NCBI GenBank assembly: GCA_023443745.1
Contig: JAEZTB010000058.1
Span: forward strand, 356,625 to 420,624
DNA from: Bacillota bacterium
Lineage (GTDB): Bacteria > Bacillota > Clostridia > DSM-8532
Direction of reading: 5' to 3'
DNA length: 64,000 nucleotides
Position 1 is the first letter of the stretch, and each line of letters begins with the position of its first letter. Of the stretch, positions 16,763 through 25,923 are shown one piece after another. The position numbers and the translations under genes were made by a program. A model generated the notes under the pieces. That model saw only the letters and a program-made list of their open reading frames with translations, had not been told where the DNA came from and searched no databases.

Positions 16763-16800
16763 ACGGGTCGAGTCTTGTTGTGCGTTTCACGCACTCTATT
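16763..16800 (+). repeat. Dispersed hairpin repeat, copy B
   Basis: GGGTCGAGTCTTGTTGTGCG is followed by TTTCACGCACTCTATT; the GTGCG-tttca-CGCAC arms form a short hairpin. It lies in the leader of the response regulator, antisense to that gene. Compare 2937, 56974 and 58330. Confidence 0.6.
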
Positions 16801-16910
16801 GTATCCGATAATTATTTCCGGATTTAACAAAGTATTGACATCATTATCACTTAACTTATCTAAAAATTCAAGTCAGCAACCATGAAGGAGAAGTGAATTT
16901 TCTGTGAACA

Positions 16911-17246
16911 TCAGCATACTTCGCCCGGCTCAGCTTCGGACGAGGAAAAATTGTAAAGCTCGCGCACCTTGTTACGCTTGGGCAGGGCAAAAACGATGAC
17001 GCTGATAAAATAGGTGGCCTGGAAGCTCAACTGAATCAACCAGTAAGGCAGTATCTCGCCAAGCGCACCCGCAAAAATTTGGCCAAGCATGGACATGACG
17101 GAAACGAGAACGAAAAACAGCGCATTTACCTTGGCGCGCAGGTTATAGGGAACATGACTCTGTACGGCGCTTATACGGATGTTGGCGCTGTTCATGCCCA
17201 AAATACCCATCAGGAAGCGGACGGCACACATCACAGTAAAGGGCAT
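16911..17246 (-). pseudogene. MFS transporter, C-terminal fragment after frameshift
   Basis: This frame encodes the last two or three transmembrane helices of the MFS protein whose N-terminal part lies at 17264-18160. The -1 frame from 17327 reads IPENKRFSIAVTVYF and then runs without a stop into this fragment, so the true junction is upstream of its first Met. The region ends with a short hydrophilic tail (KRNKVRELYNF). Together the two parts would make a transporter of about 420 residues, the normal MFS length. It probably has no independent start. Confidence 0.75.
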
Positions 17247-17263
17247 AAGGAAAAAAACACCCT

Positions 17264-18160
17264 CTAAACACGAAAAGATAAAGTAGACTGTGACAGCAAT
17301 GGAAAACCGCTTGTTTTCAGGTATTTTAAAAAATAATGCAAAAGACCTCCCACCAGATACCCGGCACTTGTGATAGAGGTCATAAGAGCAAAATGGTCGT
17401 TTGTCAAGGTGGTACTTTGGTTAAAAAACGGGTACATCAACACCCTGGGCGATGCGTCCGCAAAGTTTACAATGGCAAACAGCAGGAAAACCGAGCGGAT
17501 GCCGGGATCCGAAAGGAAATAGCGGAAGCCCTCGTGAAGGTCTCCTCTGTATTCCTTTAGGCTTGTCTTTTGAGCCTCGATAAACTCAAACTTTACGTTG
17601 ATACGGCTTTCAAGGGTGGCGTCAATCAGGCTTGCTACACCGTAGGCGGCAAGGATAAGAGGCAGACCGTATCTGTCAAAAAGCTTTATGGCGACAGGCG
17701 TTACCGCAACGCTGCACAGCGGATAAATCACGCTTAAAATGGCGTTGCCGCGCACATAGTTTTCGCGCGCCATGATCTGCGGAATGACACTGGAAGAGGC
17801 AAGCTGCGAAACAACACCAAAGCTGCTTATCAAAAAAGAAAACAGCATATAAACGGTGTAGTTGAATCCGTAAAAATGGGTGTAGCCCGCTGCTATAAAA
17901 AATAGGATCGCAAGAATAACTTCGTTTCGCACAAGAACTTTCAGAGGATCGCGCCTGTCAACAACGGGGCCGATGATGAGCGGGAGCACAAACTGCGGAA
18001 TCATAGACAGTGCGCCAAAAAGCGCAGACAGCACGGTGGATTTGGTTTCTGAAAACACCACCACGCTCAGCGCAACACTTAAACCAATGCCGCCTGCGGC
18101 GGAAATAATCATACCGATATATGCTAAAATGAAGTTTCTGTTCCAAAGCTTGTTTTTCAC
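17264..18160 (-). pseudogene. MFS transporter (EntS-like exporter), frameshifted
   Basis: This encodes the first nine or so transmembrane helices of an EntS/MFS_3-type transporter (NRNFILAYIGMIISAAGGIGLSVAL, then the loop PLIIGPVVDRRDPLKVLV). GTG at 18160 follows GGGAG and is the likely start; the frame is open further up. After residue KYLKTSG the frame runs into a stop, while the -1 frame continues as a normal MFS protein into 16911. The break lies at T6A4 (minus strand, 17333-17324), which reads T TTA AAA in frame, formally a slippery heptamer. A one-base deletion or base-calling error is more likely than programmed shifting. Substrate is unknown. Codons rich in GCG/CGC suggest transfer. 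Confidence 0.8.
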
Positions 18161-18297
18161 GGCGGTCTGGCTCCCTGCCAAAAAGATTGACTCTTTTAAT
18201 GTAACATATGGAAAAAGCCATGGCAAATGTATTAAATATTACATTCACACATGGCTCTAAAATCCAATGATGTATGATTATTCCAGTTAATGCATTG

Positions 18298-19728
18298 TTA
18301 CAATTTAAGCAATGCGCTAATAATAAAATTGGCAACAAATAATGCGGTTACGATATACATAATAGGATGGACGTCCTTGAACTTGCCTTTAGCAACCTTC
18401 ATGATGATGTAGAAGATGAAGCCTACTGCGATACCGTTGGCTATGCTATAGGAAAAAGGCATAACCACTGCGGTAAAGAAAGCACCCAGTGCTTCATCAA
18501 AATCTTCCCATTTAATCTTTGCAAAGGAACCCATCATAAGGACACCCACAACGATGAGGGCCGGAGCAGTGGCAGCCGCGGGGATGATTCCGGCAACAGG
18601 TGCGAAAACAAGACAGATGAGGAAGAGTATAGCAGTAAAGACACTGGTCAAACCGGTTTTACCACCTGCACCGATACCTGCTGCACTTTCAACATAGGTA
18701 GTGGTATTGGAAGTCCCTAAAAGAGCACCAATGGAGGTAGCCGTAGCATCAGCGAAGAGTGCTTTATCCATCTTGGACTTAAAGCCTTTACCCTGGAACA
18801 GCTCTGCTTCATCCTTGTCATCAAAGATACCGCTTTTTCTGCCGGTACCAATGAAGGTTCCGATGGTATCAAAAGTATCGGACAGGCTAAAGGCAAAGAT
18901 AGTTGTAATGACGATCAAAATCTTGCCGGGATCGGCGAAGAGGCCTGAAAAATCAAGAGCAAAAAAGGTCTGGGAAACATCTGAAATTTTATAAGGTGTG
19001 GACATGTCAAGACTTGTAACACCCATAGGAATACCGATTAAGGTAGTGGCGACAATACCGATCAAAATAGCACCCTTAACCTTGATGATCATCAGGATGA
19101 CGGTGATTGCCAGACCAATGAGAGCCAACTGAGCACCGGGTTCGGTGAAGTTGACAAGTGCGGGTACGACATTGGCGCCATTCGCAACAACGGTAGCAGG
19201 TGTTCCCTCAGGAGGTAGCACAAATAAAGGAGCCCAGGGTTTTGCTTCAGATGTAAACTTCAAGAAGCCGGCGCTTTTAAAGCCTATATAGGCAATAAAA
19301 AGTCCAATACCGCCGCCTATGGCATATTGGAGTGATAAAGGAATAGCTTTGATAATCATCTTTCTGATTTGAGTTGCCGTGATGATAATATTAATGATAC
19401 CACAGATGAAAACCATTGCCAGAGCCTGTTGCCATGTAAACTTGAGGCCGAAGCATACTGTGAAGGTAAAGAAAGCGTTCATGCCCATACCGGGAGCCTG
19501 AGCATAGGGGACATTTGCGAAAAGGCCCATAATCAATGTGGCAATTGCTGCCGCTAAAATAGTGGCAACATAGATGCCGCCCTCTGGCATACCGGTCAGA
19601 CCGAGCATTGTTGGATTAACAAAGATGATGTAGGCCATGGTGAAGAAGGTCGTAATACCGGCAACTGCTTCGGTTCTTACATTGGTACCCTTCTCCTTGA
19701 GTTGGAACTGCTTTTCAAGAAAGTCCAT
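18298..19728 (-). CDS. pbuG: NCS2-family purine permease (hypoxanthine/guanine/adenine)
   Basis: The 476-residue polytopic membrane protein has the AzgA/PbuG-type signatures of the NCS2 superfamily: VRTEAVAGITTFFTMAYIIFVNP at the N-terminus, a Gly/Ala-rich segment QAPGMGMNAFFTFTV, and FSLSDTFDTIGTFIG followed by ALLGTSNTTTYVESAAGIGAGG. These proteins import nucleobases by proton symport. The ATG at 19728 follows GGAGGG with 7-nt spacing and is preferred to an in-frame codon 54 positions upstream. It stands alone between the MFS fragment and an importer operon. Which base it carries cannot be told. Confidence 0.93.
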   Translation of the reverse strand: MDFLEKQFQLKEKGTNVRTEAVAGITTFFTMAYIIFVNPTMLGLTGMPEGGIYVATILAAAIATLIMGLFANVPYAQAPGMGMNAFFTFTVCFGLKFTWQQALAMVFICGIINIIITATQIRKMIIKAIPLSLQYAIGGGIGLFIAYIGFKSAGFLKFTSEAKPWAPLFVLPPEGTPATVVANGANVVPALVNFTEPGAQLALIGLAITVILMIIKVKGAILIGIVATTLIGIPMGVTSLDMSTPYKISDVSQTFFALDFSGLFADPGKILIVITTIFAFSLSDTFDTIGTFIGTGRKSGIFDDKDEAELFQGKGFKSKMDKALFADATATSIGALLGTSNTTTYVESAAGIGAGGKTGLTSVFTAILFLICLVFAPVAGIIPAAATAPALIVVGVLMMGSFAKIKWEDFDEALGAFFTAVVMPFSYSIANGIAVGFIFYIIMKVAKGKFKDVHPIMYIVTALFVANFIISALLKL

Positions 19729-20062
19729 TTGTTTTCCCTCCGTCATATTTTTATAATCCCCATCTCTTACCCAAAAAATCAAATAAAGCACCGACCTTAA
19801 ACCAATGCATCCAAATAACTCAACAGACGCTATTTTGTTTAAAGGGCACGTTTTTTGGCGTTTAGGTATAGAATTAGGAAAAGATAACAAGAAGATGTCG
19901 AAAAAATAACAAACTTATTTTATCATACAGGAATCGAGATTCAAGTGTTATTGATCATAAATTGCAAATAAATTTCATTCTGTTTTTTATGAAGGATGTC
20001 GCATGCCAAAGAATTATATCAAGACCCTTTATGAATCCATAGAAGAATGATAGAATTGCAGC
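19729..20062 (-). other. Leader and upstream region of the purine permease gene
   Basis: No gene is seen in this stretch of about 330 nt. The leader contains complementary segments CCTTAAAC (19795-19802) and GTTTAAAGG (19837-19845) that could form a bulged stem. The conserved core of the purine riboswitch (the TTTCTACC and CCGTAAA-type junction elements) was looked for on the minus strand and not found. Confidence 0.4.
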
Positions 20063-20101
20063 AAAAAGCGAGTGCCGTATAAAAATCAGCACTCGCTTTT
20101 T
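20063..20101. terminator. Bidirectional terminator after the importer operon
   Basis: AAAAAGCGAGTGC pairs perfectly with GCACTCGCTTTTT across a 13-nt loop, just beyond the stop of the binding-protein gene. T-runs are present on both strands. Confidence 0.85.
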
Positions 20102-20114
20102 ATAGTTAAGTGAA

Positions 20115-21113
20115 TTACTTCACCTTATCAATGGCTTTCTTGGCAAAAACGGTGTTTACAAGCTTGTCGTAAGGTGCTCTGGTGTCAAGAACTCCGGCTT
20201 CCTCCATGACCTTCTGAAGAAGCTCCAATGAAGCTTCATTCATAACAGGGTCCTTGTTCCAGGCGTCAATGTCCTGATAGCGCTTTGCAACATTTTCCAA
20301 AATAGCTATGTCGGTATCAGGGAATGAGTCCTTGATAGCCTCTGCAATCTCTTTCGGCGTATGGCTATCCACCCATTTTTGTCCCTTGTAGATGGCATTG
20401 GTGAAGCGTTGGATGAGATCCTTGTTCTTTTCGATATAGCTCTTTTTGGCAAAGTAGGCCGTATAGGGTATTTCTCCGCTGTCCTGACCTATAGAGGCTA
20501 ACACATAGCCCTTGCCCTCCTTCTCGAGCATTGTGGCAGTGGGCTCAAAAAGTGCCACATAGTCGCCGGTTCCGCCTGTAAATGCCCCTGCCATCACGGC
20601 AAATTGTACGCTGGTATCAACCGTCAAATCCACATTGGGCTCCAGCTTATGCTTTCTCAGGACATACTCCAGCGTCATCTCAGGTACTCCGCCCTTCCTG
20701 CCGCCTATAATGTACTTGCCCTTTAAATTTTCCCACTTAAAATCGGGTTCCGGTTTTCTGCCTACAAGGAAGGAGCCGTCCCTTTTTGTGAGCTGGGCAA
20801 AGACTACGGCATAATCCTCTTTACCTTCGTTATAGACATATACACTGGCTTCCGGGCCGGCAAAGCCAATGTTCACCTGTCCTGACAAGACTGCCGTCAT
20901 AACCTTGTCAGCACCCTGACCGTTGCTTAATTCAAGTATAATTCCCTCTTCTTCAAAAAATCCTTTGTTGATTGCCACATACTGAGGTGCGTAGAAAACT
21001 GAGTGTGTTACTTCACTTAGTGTAACTTTGATCTTATTCTGAGTACCGCAGGAACCTAAAATTAAAGCCATTACCAGCAGTACAGTCATGAGAAGAAGCC
21101 CCATTCTTTTCAT
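20115..21113 (-). CDS. ABC transporter substrate-binding lipoprotein (NMT1/SsuA-like)
   Basis: The 332-residue protein begins with a lipoprotein signal (hydrophobic core then LILGSC, Cys22). The mature part matches the NMT1/SsuA/ThiY-type fold: VFYAPQYVAINKGFFEEEGI, GADKVMTAVLSGQVNIGFAGPEASV and GGRKGGVPEMTLEYVLRKH. It captures a small organic solute outside the membrane and delivers it to the permease encoded upstream. Family members bind alkanesulfonates, taurine, thiamine precursors, riboflavin and others. No riboswitch or biosynthetic neighbour identifies the ligand. Confidence 0.9.
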   Translation of the reverse strand: MKRMGLLLMTVLLVMALILGSCGTQNKIKVTLSEVTHSVFYAPQYVAINKGFFEEEGIILELSNGQGADKVMTAVLSGQVNIGFAGPEASVYVYNEGKEDYAVVFAQLTKRDGSFLVGRKPEPDFKWENLKGKYIIGGRKGGVPEMTLEYVLRKHKLEPNVDLTVDTSVQFAVMAGAFTGGTGDYVALFEPTATMLEKEGKGYVLASIGQDSGEIPYTAYFAKKSYIEKNKDLIQRFTNAIYKGQKWVDSHTPKEIAEAIKDSFPDTDIAILENVAKRYQDIDAWNKDPVMNEASLELLQKVMEEAGVLDTRAPYDKLVNTVFAKKAIDKVK

Positions 21114-21150
21114 AAAACATCACCCTCCTATATCATTCTTATTGATCTTC

Positions 21151-21975
21151 TTAATGCTTTTGAGTGGCTTGGTTGCCCACAAGTCTCTTTTCTATCCAAA
21201 CCACACCTTGATACATAACAGCGGCTGCAATAGCCAAAATAATCACACTGGTCATGACCAAATCCAATTGGAAGACCTGACCACCATAAACGATGAGATA
21301 GCCCAAACCGGCTTTGGATACCAGGAATTCGCCCACAATGACGCCTACCCAGGATAAACCAACATTTATTTTCAAGGCATTGATCATGGCAGGAATGTTT
21401 GAGGGCAGCACCACTTTCGAGAAGACCTGCAGACGATTGGCACCGAAGGTCTGCACCAGCTTAATCTTGTCTTCATCGGTCTGAATAAAGCCGTTTAAGA
21501 CCTCCAGTATGGTTACTATAAGTGAAATGGCCAAAGCCATAACGATAATGGCAGATGGCCCGGCTCCAATCCATATGATAAAGATAGGGCCAAGGGCTAT
21601 CTTGGGTAAGCTGTTCAGAACAACCAAATAAGGCTCCAGAACATGAGCAGTGAAGTCGGACCACCACAAAAGAATAGCAAATAGTGTTCCTATAAGGGTT
21701 CCAATAACAAAGCCGGCTATGGTTTCAAGGCAGGTCACACCGATGTGTACAAAAAGCTCTCCCTCCTGATAAAGGTTGCTAAGAGTCTTTAGCATACGGG
21801 AGGGTTGGCTGGTTATAAAAGTATCGATAAGCTTAAGGCGTGCTGCTATCTCCCAGGCTGCAAAGAAAACGACTAGTATTAAGAGACGAATCAGCCAGGT
21901 GGCTGTTTTTTTTATCTGAACTTTTTTAAGATAAGCTCTTCTTTCGGGGGATAAGTTTGCATCTGACTTAGACAT
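21151..21975 (-). CDS. ABC transporter permease (SsuC/TauC-like)
   Basis: The 274-residue inner-membrane permease has a polar N-terminus, about six transmembrane helices and a BPD_transp_1 EAA-type loop (NGFIQTDEDKIKLVQTFGANRLQVFSKVVLPSNIPAMI). The start at 21975 (MSKSDAN) overlaps the ATPase gene by 8 nt. An ATG at 21981, closer to the AAGGAG, is equally possible. It forms the membrane channel of the importer with the neighbouring ATPase and lipoprotein. Confidence 0.91.
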   Translation of the reverse strand: MSKSDANLSPERRAYLKKVQIKKTATWLIRLLILVVFFAAWEIAARLKLIDTFITSQPSRMLKTLSNLYQEGELFVHIGVTCLETIAGFVIGTLIGTLFAILLWWSDFTAHVLEPYLVVLNSLPKIALGPIFIIWIGAGPSAIIVMALAISLIVTILEVLNGFIQTDEDKIKLVQTFGANRLQVFSKVVLPSNIPAMINALKINVGLSWVGVIVGEFLVSKAGLGYLIVYGGQVFQLDLVMTSVIILAIAAAVMYQGVVWIEKRLVGNQATQKH

Positions 21976-22738
21976 GCACATCAAGCTCCTTCCAAATGTC
22001 GTTGAAGTAATTGCGGAAATTTGGAGCTTCCCGGCATTTGAGCGGTGTACGCATGGGGCAATCAAAATCTATGGAATGAATGCTGTTGACAACTGCAGGC
22101 CTCTTGGACAAAACAATAACCCGATCCGACATGCTGATGCTTTCGGCAATATCATGGGTGACCATGATAGCCGTTTTGTTTTCACTTTTGATGATACTGT
22201 AAATATCCTCGGTTACTGCAAGCCGCGTCTGATAATCCAAGGCTGAAAAAGCCTCATCCAGAAGAAGAATCTCCGGTTTGACAGCCAGGGTTCTAATCAA
22301 TGCAGCACGCTGGCGCATGCCTCCCGATAGCTGACTGGGATATTTATCTTTAAAGTCATAAAGACCGTAGGTTTTAAGAAGCTCCAGGGCATAAGACTTG
22401 TTTTCAGGTGTAAGTATTTTTCTGACTTCCAGTCCTAAAATTACATTTTGGTAGATGGTACGCCAATCAAAAAGATAATCCTTTTGAAGCATATATCCCA
22501 CTTTATCGGTTGTTTTCGCTACGATTTCTCCGTCTATGATGACGCGTCCCTGGGTAGCTTTCAGCAAACCCGAAATAATTGAAAGAAGGGTAGATTTGCC
22601 ACAGCCGCTGGGGCCCACAAGGCTTACATATTCTCCTTTGTCAACCGTGAATGATATTTCCTCAATGGCGTTAATTTCACCATTCAAGGACTGGTATTTC
22701 ATACCAACCTTTTGCACGTCAACAATTTCTTTTGACAT
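21968..22738 (-). CDS. ABC transporter ATP-binding protein (SsuB/TauB-like)
   Basis: The 256-residue ATPase has Walker A GPSGCGKST (residues 42-50), Q-loop YMLQKDYLFDWRT, signature LSGGMRQRAALIRTL, Walker B ILLLDEAFSALD and the switch His in VTHDIAES. The QKDYLFDWRT segment after the Q-loop is typical of nitrate/sulfonate/taurine/thiamine-precursor importers. The ATG at 22738 follows GAGGAGGG. It is the first gene of a three-gene importer operon. The 115-nt gap upstream shows no riboswitch I can recognise. Confidence 0.93.
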   Translation of the reverse strand: MSKEIVDVQKVGMKYQSLNGEINAIEEISFTVDKGEYVSLVGPSGCGKSTLLSIISGLLKATQGRVIIDGEIVAKTTDKVGYMLQKDYLFDWRTIYQNVILGLEVRKILTPENKSYALELLKTYGLYDFKDKYPSQLSGGMRQRAALIRTLAVKPEILLLDEAFSALDYQTRLAVTEDIYSIIKSENKTAIMVTHDIAESISMSDRVIVLSKRPAVVNSIHSIDFDCPMRTPLKCREAPNFRNYFNDIWKELDVHV

Positions 22739-22853
22739 AATAACCCTCCTCTTTTGAACAACCCCTTCTAAGGCCGTGTTTACGCATTCTGTATTAACAT
22801 CATATTGCGTATGGGAGAGGAAGGTGAAAGGACAAAATCCCCTATAAAAGCTC

Positions 22854-23372
22854 CTATAGAATTTTACTGATATAAATAGCCGCAAGCATTCCCGCGTAGG
22901 ACGATATGAGAGAGGCGGCCAGCGCATGACGTGTATTCTTTACACTTGTAGCCCCGAAATAAAGTGCCAATGTATACAAAACTGTTTCACTGGAGCCCAT
23001 AATGGTCGACAGAGCTCTGCCAAGATACTTATCAGAACCGTAGGCTTTGATCTGCTCGGTAAATAGCCCCAGAGATGCGCTTCCTGAGAAGGGTCTGATC
23101 AAAAGTATCGGTATGGTCTCGGGTGGAATCCCTACAAGCTGGGCAGGACCTTTAATTAGATTTGTCAAGATGCTGATAAGCCCCGACGCGTTTAAGATAG
23201 AAACAGCTGCAAGAATACCCACCATAACGGGTAGGATCTCAAAGGCTGTTTTAGCTCCCTCTTTGGCACCCTCGACAAACGTGTCGAAAACCGGAACCCC
23301 TTTAAAATAGGCCACTAAAACAATGATCAGAATAATGCCCGGAATAGAGAAGTTTGCAATAAAATCCAACAT
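22854..23372 (-). CDS. spmB: Spore maturation protein B
   Basis: The 172-residue membrane protein is made of nucleoside-recognition (gate) domain helices: VPVFDTFVEGAKEGAKTAFEILPVMVGILAAV, then GPAQLVGIPPETIPILLIRPFSGSASLGLF and ALSTIMGSSETVLYTLALYFG. In Bacillus SpmA and SpmB are needed for full spore core dehydration. The ATG at 23372 lies 12 nt after the spmA stop with GTGAAAGGG before it. The dacB gene that precedes spmAB in Bacillus is absent here. Confidence 0.94.
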   Translation of the reverse strand: MLDFIANFSIPGIILIIVLVAYFKGVPVFDTFVEGAKEGAKTAFEILPVMVGILAAVSILNASGLISILTNLIKGPAQLVGIPPETIPILLIRPFSGSASLGLFTEQIKAYGSDKYLGRALSTIMGSSETVLYTLALYFGATSVKNTRHALAASLISSYAGMLAAIYISKIL

Positions 23373-23383
23373 AATAAACCCTT

Positions 23384-24001
23384 TCACCAAATGTTTGCAG
23401 GCATATGCAATGACATGGAGGGTTCCCTTGTTCTTTTTTCAAGCAGCTTGGCAGCCAGAATGCCCGAAAAAGTCGAAACCAATGAAGCTATCCACACACA
23501 GGGGATAATAGAAGCTACATCTGTGGACCCGGCTTGTTGACGAATAACCAAAACAGTGGCAGGAATGATTTGAATGCAGGCTGCATTAACCACCGCGAAC
23601 ATGACCATGGCATTGCTGGCAACAGGCGAATGACCGTTAACAGCAGACAGCTCTTTCATGGCTATTATTCCCAAAGGAGTGGCGGCGTTCCCCAAGCCTA
23701 AAAGATCAGCACTAATGCTCATAGCAATAGCACCGTTGGCCGCGTGCCCCTTGGGAATACCGGGAAAAAGAAATTTAAATACTCCCTTAAGAAGCTTTGC
23801 CATAAACTCCACAAGACCGGCTTTTTGTGCGACCTTCATAATTCCACACCACAAGCACATGGCGCCCAGCATGGTAATGGATAAACTGACTGCATTACTG
23901 CAGCTCAAAAGGACAGCATCGGACACTTCCTTAACCCTTCCGGTTAAGAGTCCGGTCACAACACCGGCAAAAATCATAATGACCCAGATGATATTGAGCA
24001 T
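23384..24001 (-). CDS. spmA: Spore maturation protein A
   Basis: The 205-residue membrane protein carries the SpmA signatures: MLNIIWVIMIFAGVVTGLLTG at the N-terminus, GIMKVAQKAGLVEFMAKLLKGV, FPGIPKGHAANGAIAMSISADLLGLGNAATPLGI and SNAMVMFAVVNAACIQIIPATV. The ATG at 24001 follows AGAAGGTG with 6-nt spacing; a start 19 codons upstream is unlikely. It forms an operon with spmB and supports a spore-forming host. Sporulation-specific promoter elements could not be assigned with confidence. Confidence 0.94.
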   Translation of the reverse strand: MLNIIWVIMIFAGVVTGLLTGRVKEVSDAVLLSCSNAVSLSITMLGAMCLWCGIMKVAQKAGLVEFMAKLLKGVFKFLFPGIPKGHAANGAIAMSISADLLGLGNAATPLGIIAMKELSAVNGHSPVASNAMVMFAVVNAACIQIIPATVLVIRQQAGSTDVASIIPCVWIASLVSTFSGILAAKLLEKRTREPSMSLHMPANIW

Positions 24002-24160
24002 TGTAAACACCTTCTGATTTGCTGTTTCTCTTTTAATAAATATAAAAAAACTTCGCATTTATTCATACAAAATATGCTGATATATCTTATCCTGAATCGA
24101 CAAAGTTAGTTATATAGCAAGCAAAAATTAACAAATATAATAAATTAAGTAGTATAAATG

Positions 24161-24190
24161 TTGACCGGTATTACAATTTTATGGTATCAT
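24161..24190 (+). promoter_or_regulatory. abrB promoter
   Basis: TTGACC (24161-24166), an 18-nt spacer and TATCAT (24185-24190) form a sigma-A-type promoter about 35 nt before the abrB start codon. Confidence 0.6.
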
Positions 24191-24231
24191 GTCAATTGGT
24201 ACATAAAAATTTAGACTGGGGGGGAGTTTCA

Positions 24232-24474
24232 ATGAAATCGACTGGTATTGTCAGAAAAGTTGATGAGCTAGGTAGAGTTGTTTTACCCATCGAGCTCAGG
24301 CGAACTCTTGATATCGCAGAGAAGGACGCTCTTGAAATTTATGTGGATGGAGCAACCATCATCCTGAGAAAATATGAGCCTGCTTGTATTTTCTGCGATA
24401 ATGCGAAAGATATCAAGGTTTACAAAGGCAAGAATATTTGTCCCGATTGCTTGGCAGCATTAAAACAGGAATAA
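24232..24474 (+). CDS. abrB: AbrB/SpoVT-type transcriptional regulator with C-terminal Cys motif
   Basis: The 80-residue protein has an N-terminal SpoVT-AbrB swapped-hairpin DNA-binding domain (MKSTGIVRKVDELGRVVLPI, ELRRTLDI). Its C-terminus contains C52-x2-C55 and C70-x2-C73, a small zinc-ribbon-like tail found in clostridial AbrB homologues. It is probably a transition-state regulator linking growth, biofilm, sporulation and secondary functions. The ATG at 24232 follows an extreme G7 ribosome-binding site (GGGGGGGAG). That site is exactly complementary to the C7 stretch of the candidate agr RNA. Confidence 0.9.
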   Translation: MKSTGIVRKVDELGRVVLPIELRRTLDIAEKDALEIYVDGATIILRKYEPACIFCDNAKDIKVYKGKNICPDCLAALKQE

Positions 24475-24497
24475 GCAAAGCAAAACAAAACAAAAAA

Positions 24498-24525
24498 GAG
24501 GTGCGTTTCGAAAGGAACGCACCTC
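24498..24525. terminator. Bidirectional terminator between abrB and the alpha-oxoamine synthase
   Basis: The perfect 10-bp stem GAGGTGCGTT / AACGCACCTC is flanked by a T-run on each strand (T6 on minus). It serves two convergent genes. Its sequence is nearly repeated at 12511-12538. Confidence 0.85.
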
Positions 24526-24546
24526 ATGTTTTATCCCTCTATTTGT

Positions 24547-25719
24547 CTAAAACTTAGAAAACACCTTAACGAATTTTTCTATTGCTTCATCCATATGCTC
24601 TTTGGTATGGGTTGCCGTGTAGCTTGTGCGAATCATGCTCTGTCCCTGGGGAACAGCCGGTGAGATGACCGGATTGACATAAACCCCTTCATTTAAAAGC
24701 TCCTTGCAAATCATGAAGGTTCTGTTATCATCATAGGTCATAACCGGAATAATGGGCGATTGAGACTCACGTAAAGGAATATTATTCTTTTTCATAAGCT
24801 CTCTCATGTAATCAGCTATGGCATTGAGGCTAGTTACTCTTTCAGGCTCTGCTTTAAGAATATTTAATGCACAAAGGGCTGAAGCAGCATTGGCCGGAGG
24901 AATGGAAGCGCTGAATATAAAAGGACGAGAGGTGTGCTTCACGTAGGAAATGACCTCCGCTTTGGCCGCCATATAACCGCCAAGGCTTGCCAACGACTTT
25001 GAAAAAGTGCCCATAATAATGTCTACTTCATCTTCAAGACCAAAATGTTCGGCAGTTCCGCGTCCGTTTTTCCCCAAAACGCCTAAGCCATGGGCATCGT
25101 CCACCATGACACGGGCACCGTACTTTTTCGCCAGTTCGACAATTTTGGGAAGATTACAAATCTCTCCACCCATACTAAAAACGCCATCTGTTACAATAAG
25201 CTTCCCTTTTGAATCGGGTACCTCACTTAAAACCTTTTCCAGATCCTCCATATCACCATGCTTAAATCTTACCATGGTAGCAAAGCTTAAGCGGCAGCCG
25301 TCATAAATGCTGGCATGGTTCTCCTTGTCGCAGATAATGACATCATTTCTTCCCGCAATGGCTGAAATAATACCCAGATTGGATTGGAAACCTGTACTGA
25401 AGGTTATGCACGCGTCCTTGTGTAAGAACTCTGCAAGCTGCTTTTCAAGCTCAATATGTAAATCCAAGGTGCCGTTTAAAAATCTTGAGCCGCTGCATCC
25501 TGAGCCGTATTTTTTAGTGGCCTCCACAGCAGCTTCGATGACCCGTGGGTCTGAGGTCAAGCCAAGATAATTGTTGGAGCCGATCATGATGGTTCTGTGA
25601 CCTTCCATGGTCACCACTGTGTCCTGCCCGGACTGAAGGGCATGAAAGTAGGGGTAAAGCCCTGCATCAATGACCTCCTGGACTATTGTATGGTCGCGGC
25701 ATTTTTGAAATAGATCCAT
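24547..25719 (-). CDS. Alpha-oxoamine synthase family PLP enzyme (KBL/BioF/serine palmitoyltransferase-like)
   Basis: The 390-residue type I PLP enzyme has PLP-stacking H135, D207 and H210 in VDDAHGLG, and Schiff-base K241 in GTFSKSLASLGGY. The family condenses an amino acid with an acyl-CoA: Kbl makes aminoketobutyrate, BioF makes 8-amino-7-oxononanoate, and SPT makes 3-ketosphinganine. The segment GLYPYF..., GSNNYLGLT, KYGSGCSGSRFLNGTLDLH and DKENHASIYDGCRLS is, from memory, particularly close to Bacteroidetes-type SPT. No threonine dehydrogenase or biotin genes adjoin it. A divergent SDR gene lies 205 nt away. Acyl-CoA specificity is unproven. Confidence 0.88.
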   Translation of the reverse strand: MDLFQKCRDHTIVQEVIDAGLYPYFHALQSGQDTVVTMEGHRTIMIGSNNYLGLTSDPRVIEAAVEATKKYGSGCSGSRFLNGTLDLHIELEKQLAEFLHKDACITFSTGFQSNLGIISAIAGRNDVIICDKENHASIYDGCRLSFATMVRFKHGDMEDLEKVLSEVPDSKGKLIVTDGVFSMGGEICNLPKIVELAKKYGARVMVDDAHGLGVLGKNGRGTAEHFGLEDEVDIIMGTFSKSLASLGGYMAAKAEVISYVKHTSRPFIFSASIPPANAASALCALNILKAEPERVTSLNAIADYMRELMKKNNIPLRESQSPIIPVMTYDDNRTFMICKELLNEGVYVNPVISPAVPQGQSMIRTSYTATHTKEHMDEAIEKFVKVFSKF

Positions 25720-25923
25720 CTTTACATCTCCCTTATCTCAAGGAAATTATTTATTATGACCTGATCTTAACACCAGCACCATAATAACTATTTAATTGTA
25801 TCACATCTTATTTAAATATCCAGTACTATTTACAACTGCCATAGAAGCCGAGTGTGAGAGCTTTTGCCTTTTGCTGGTTTTTGTATTACAATGAGAGCAG
25901 TATTTTAAAGAGGGTTGGGAAAT

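Noticed and set aside
19729..19980. Purine riboswitch before the NCS2 permease, purL or purA
   Set aside because: The conserved core junction sequences were looked for in each leader and not found.
22739..22853. TPP or other riboswitch before the SsuABC-like importer
   Set aside because: No CTGAGA or ACCTGA-type core elements. The substrate therefore stays unassigned.
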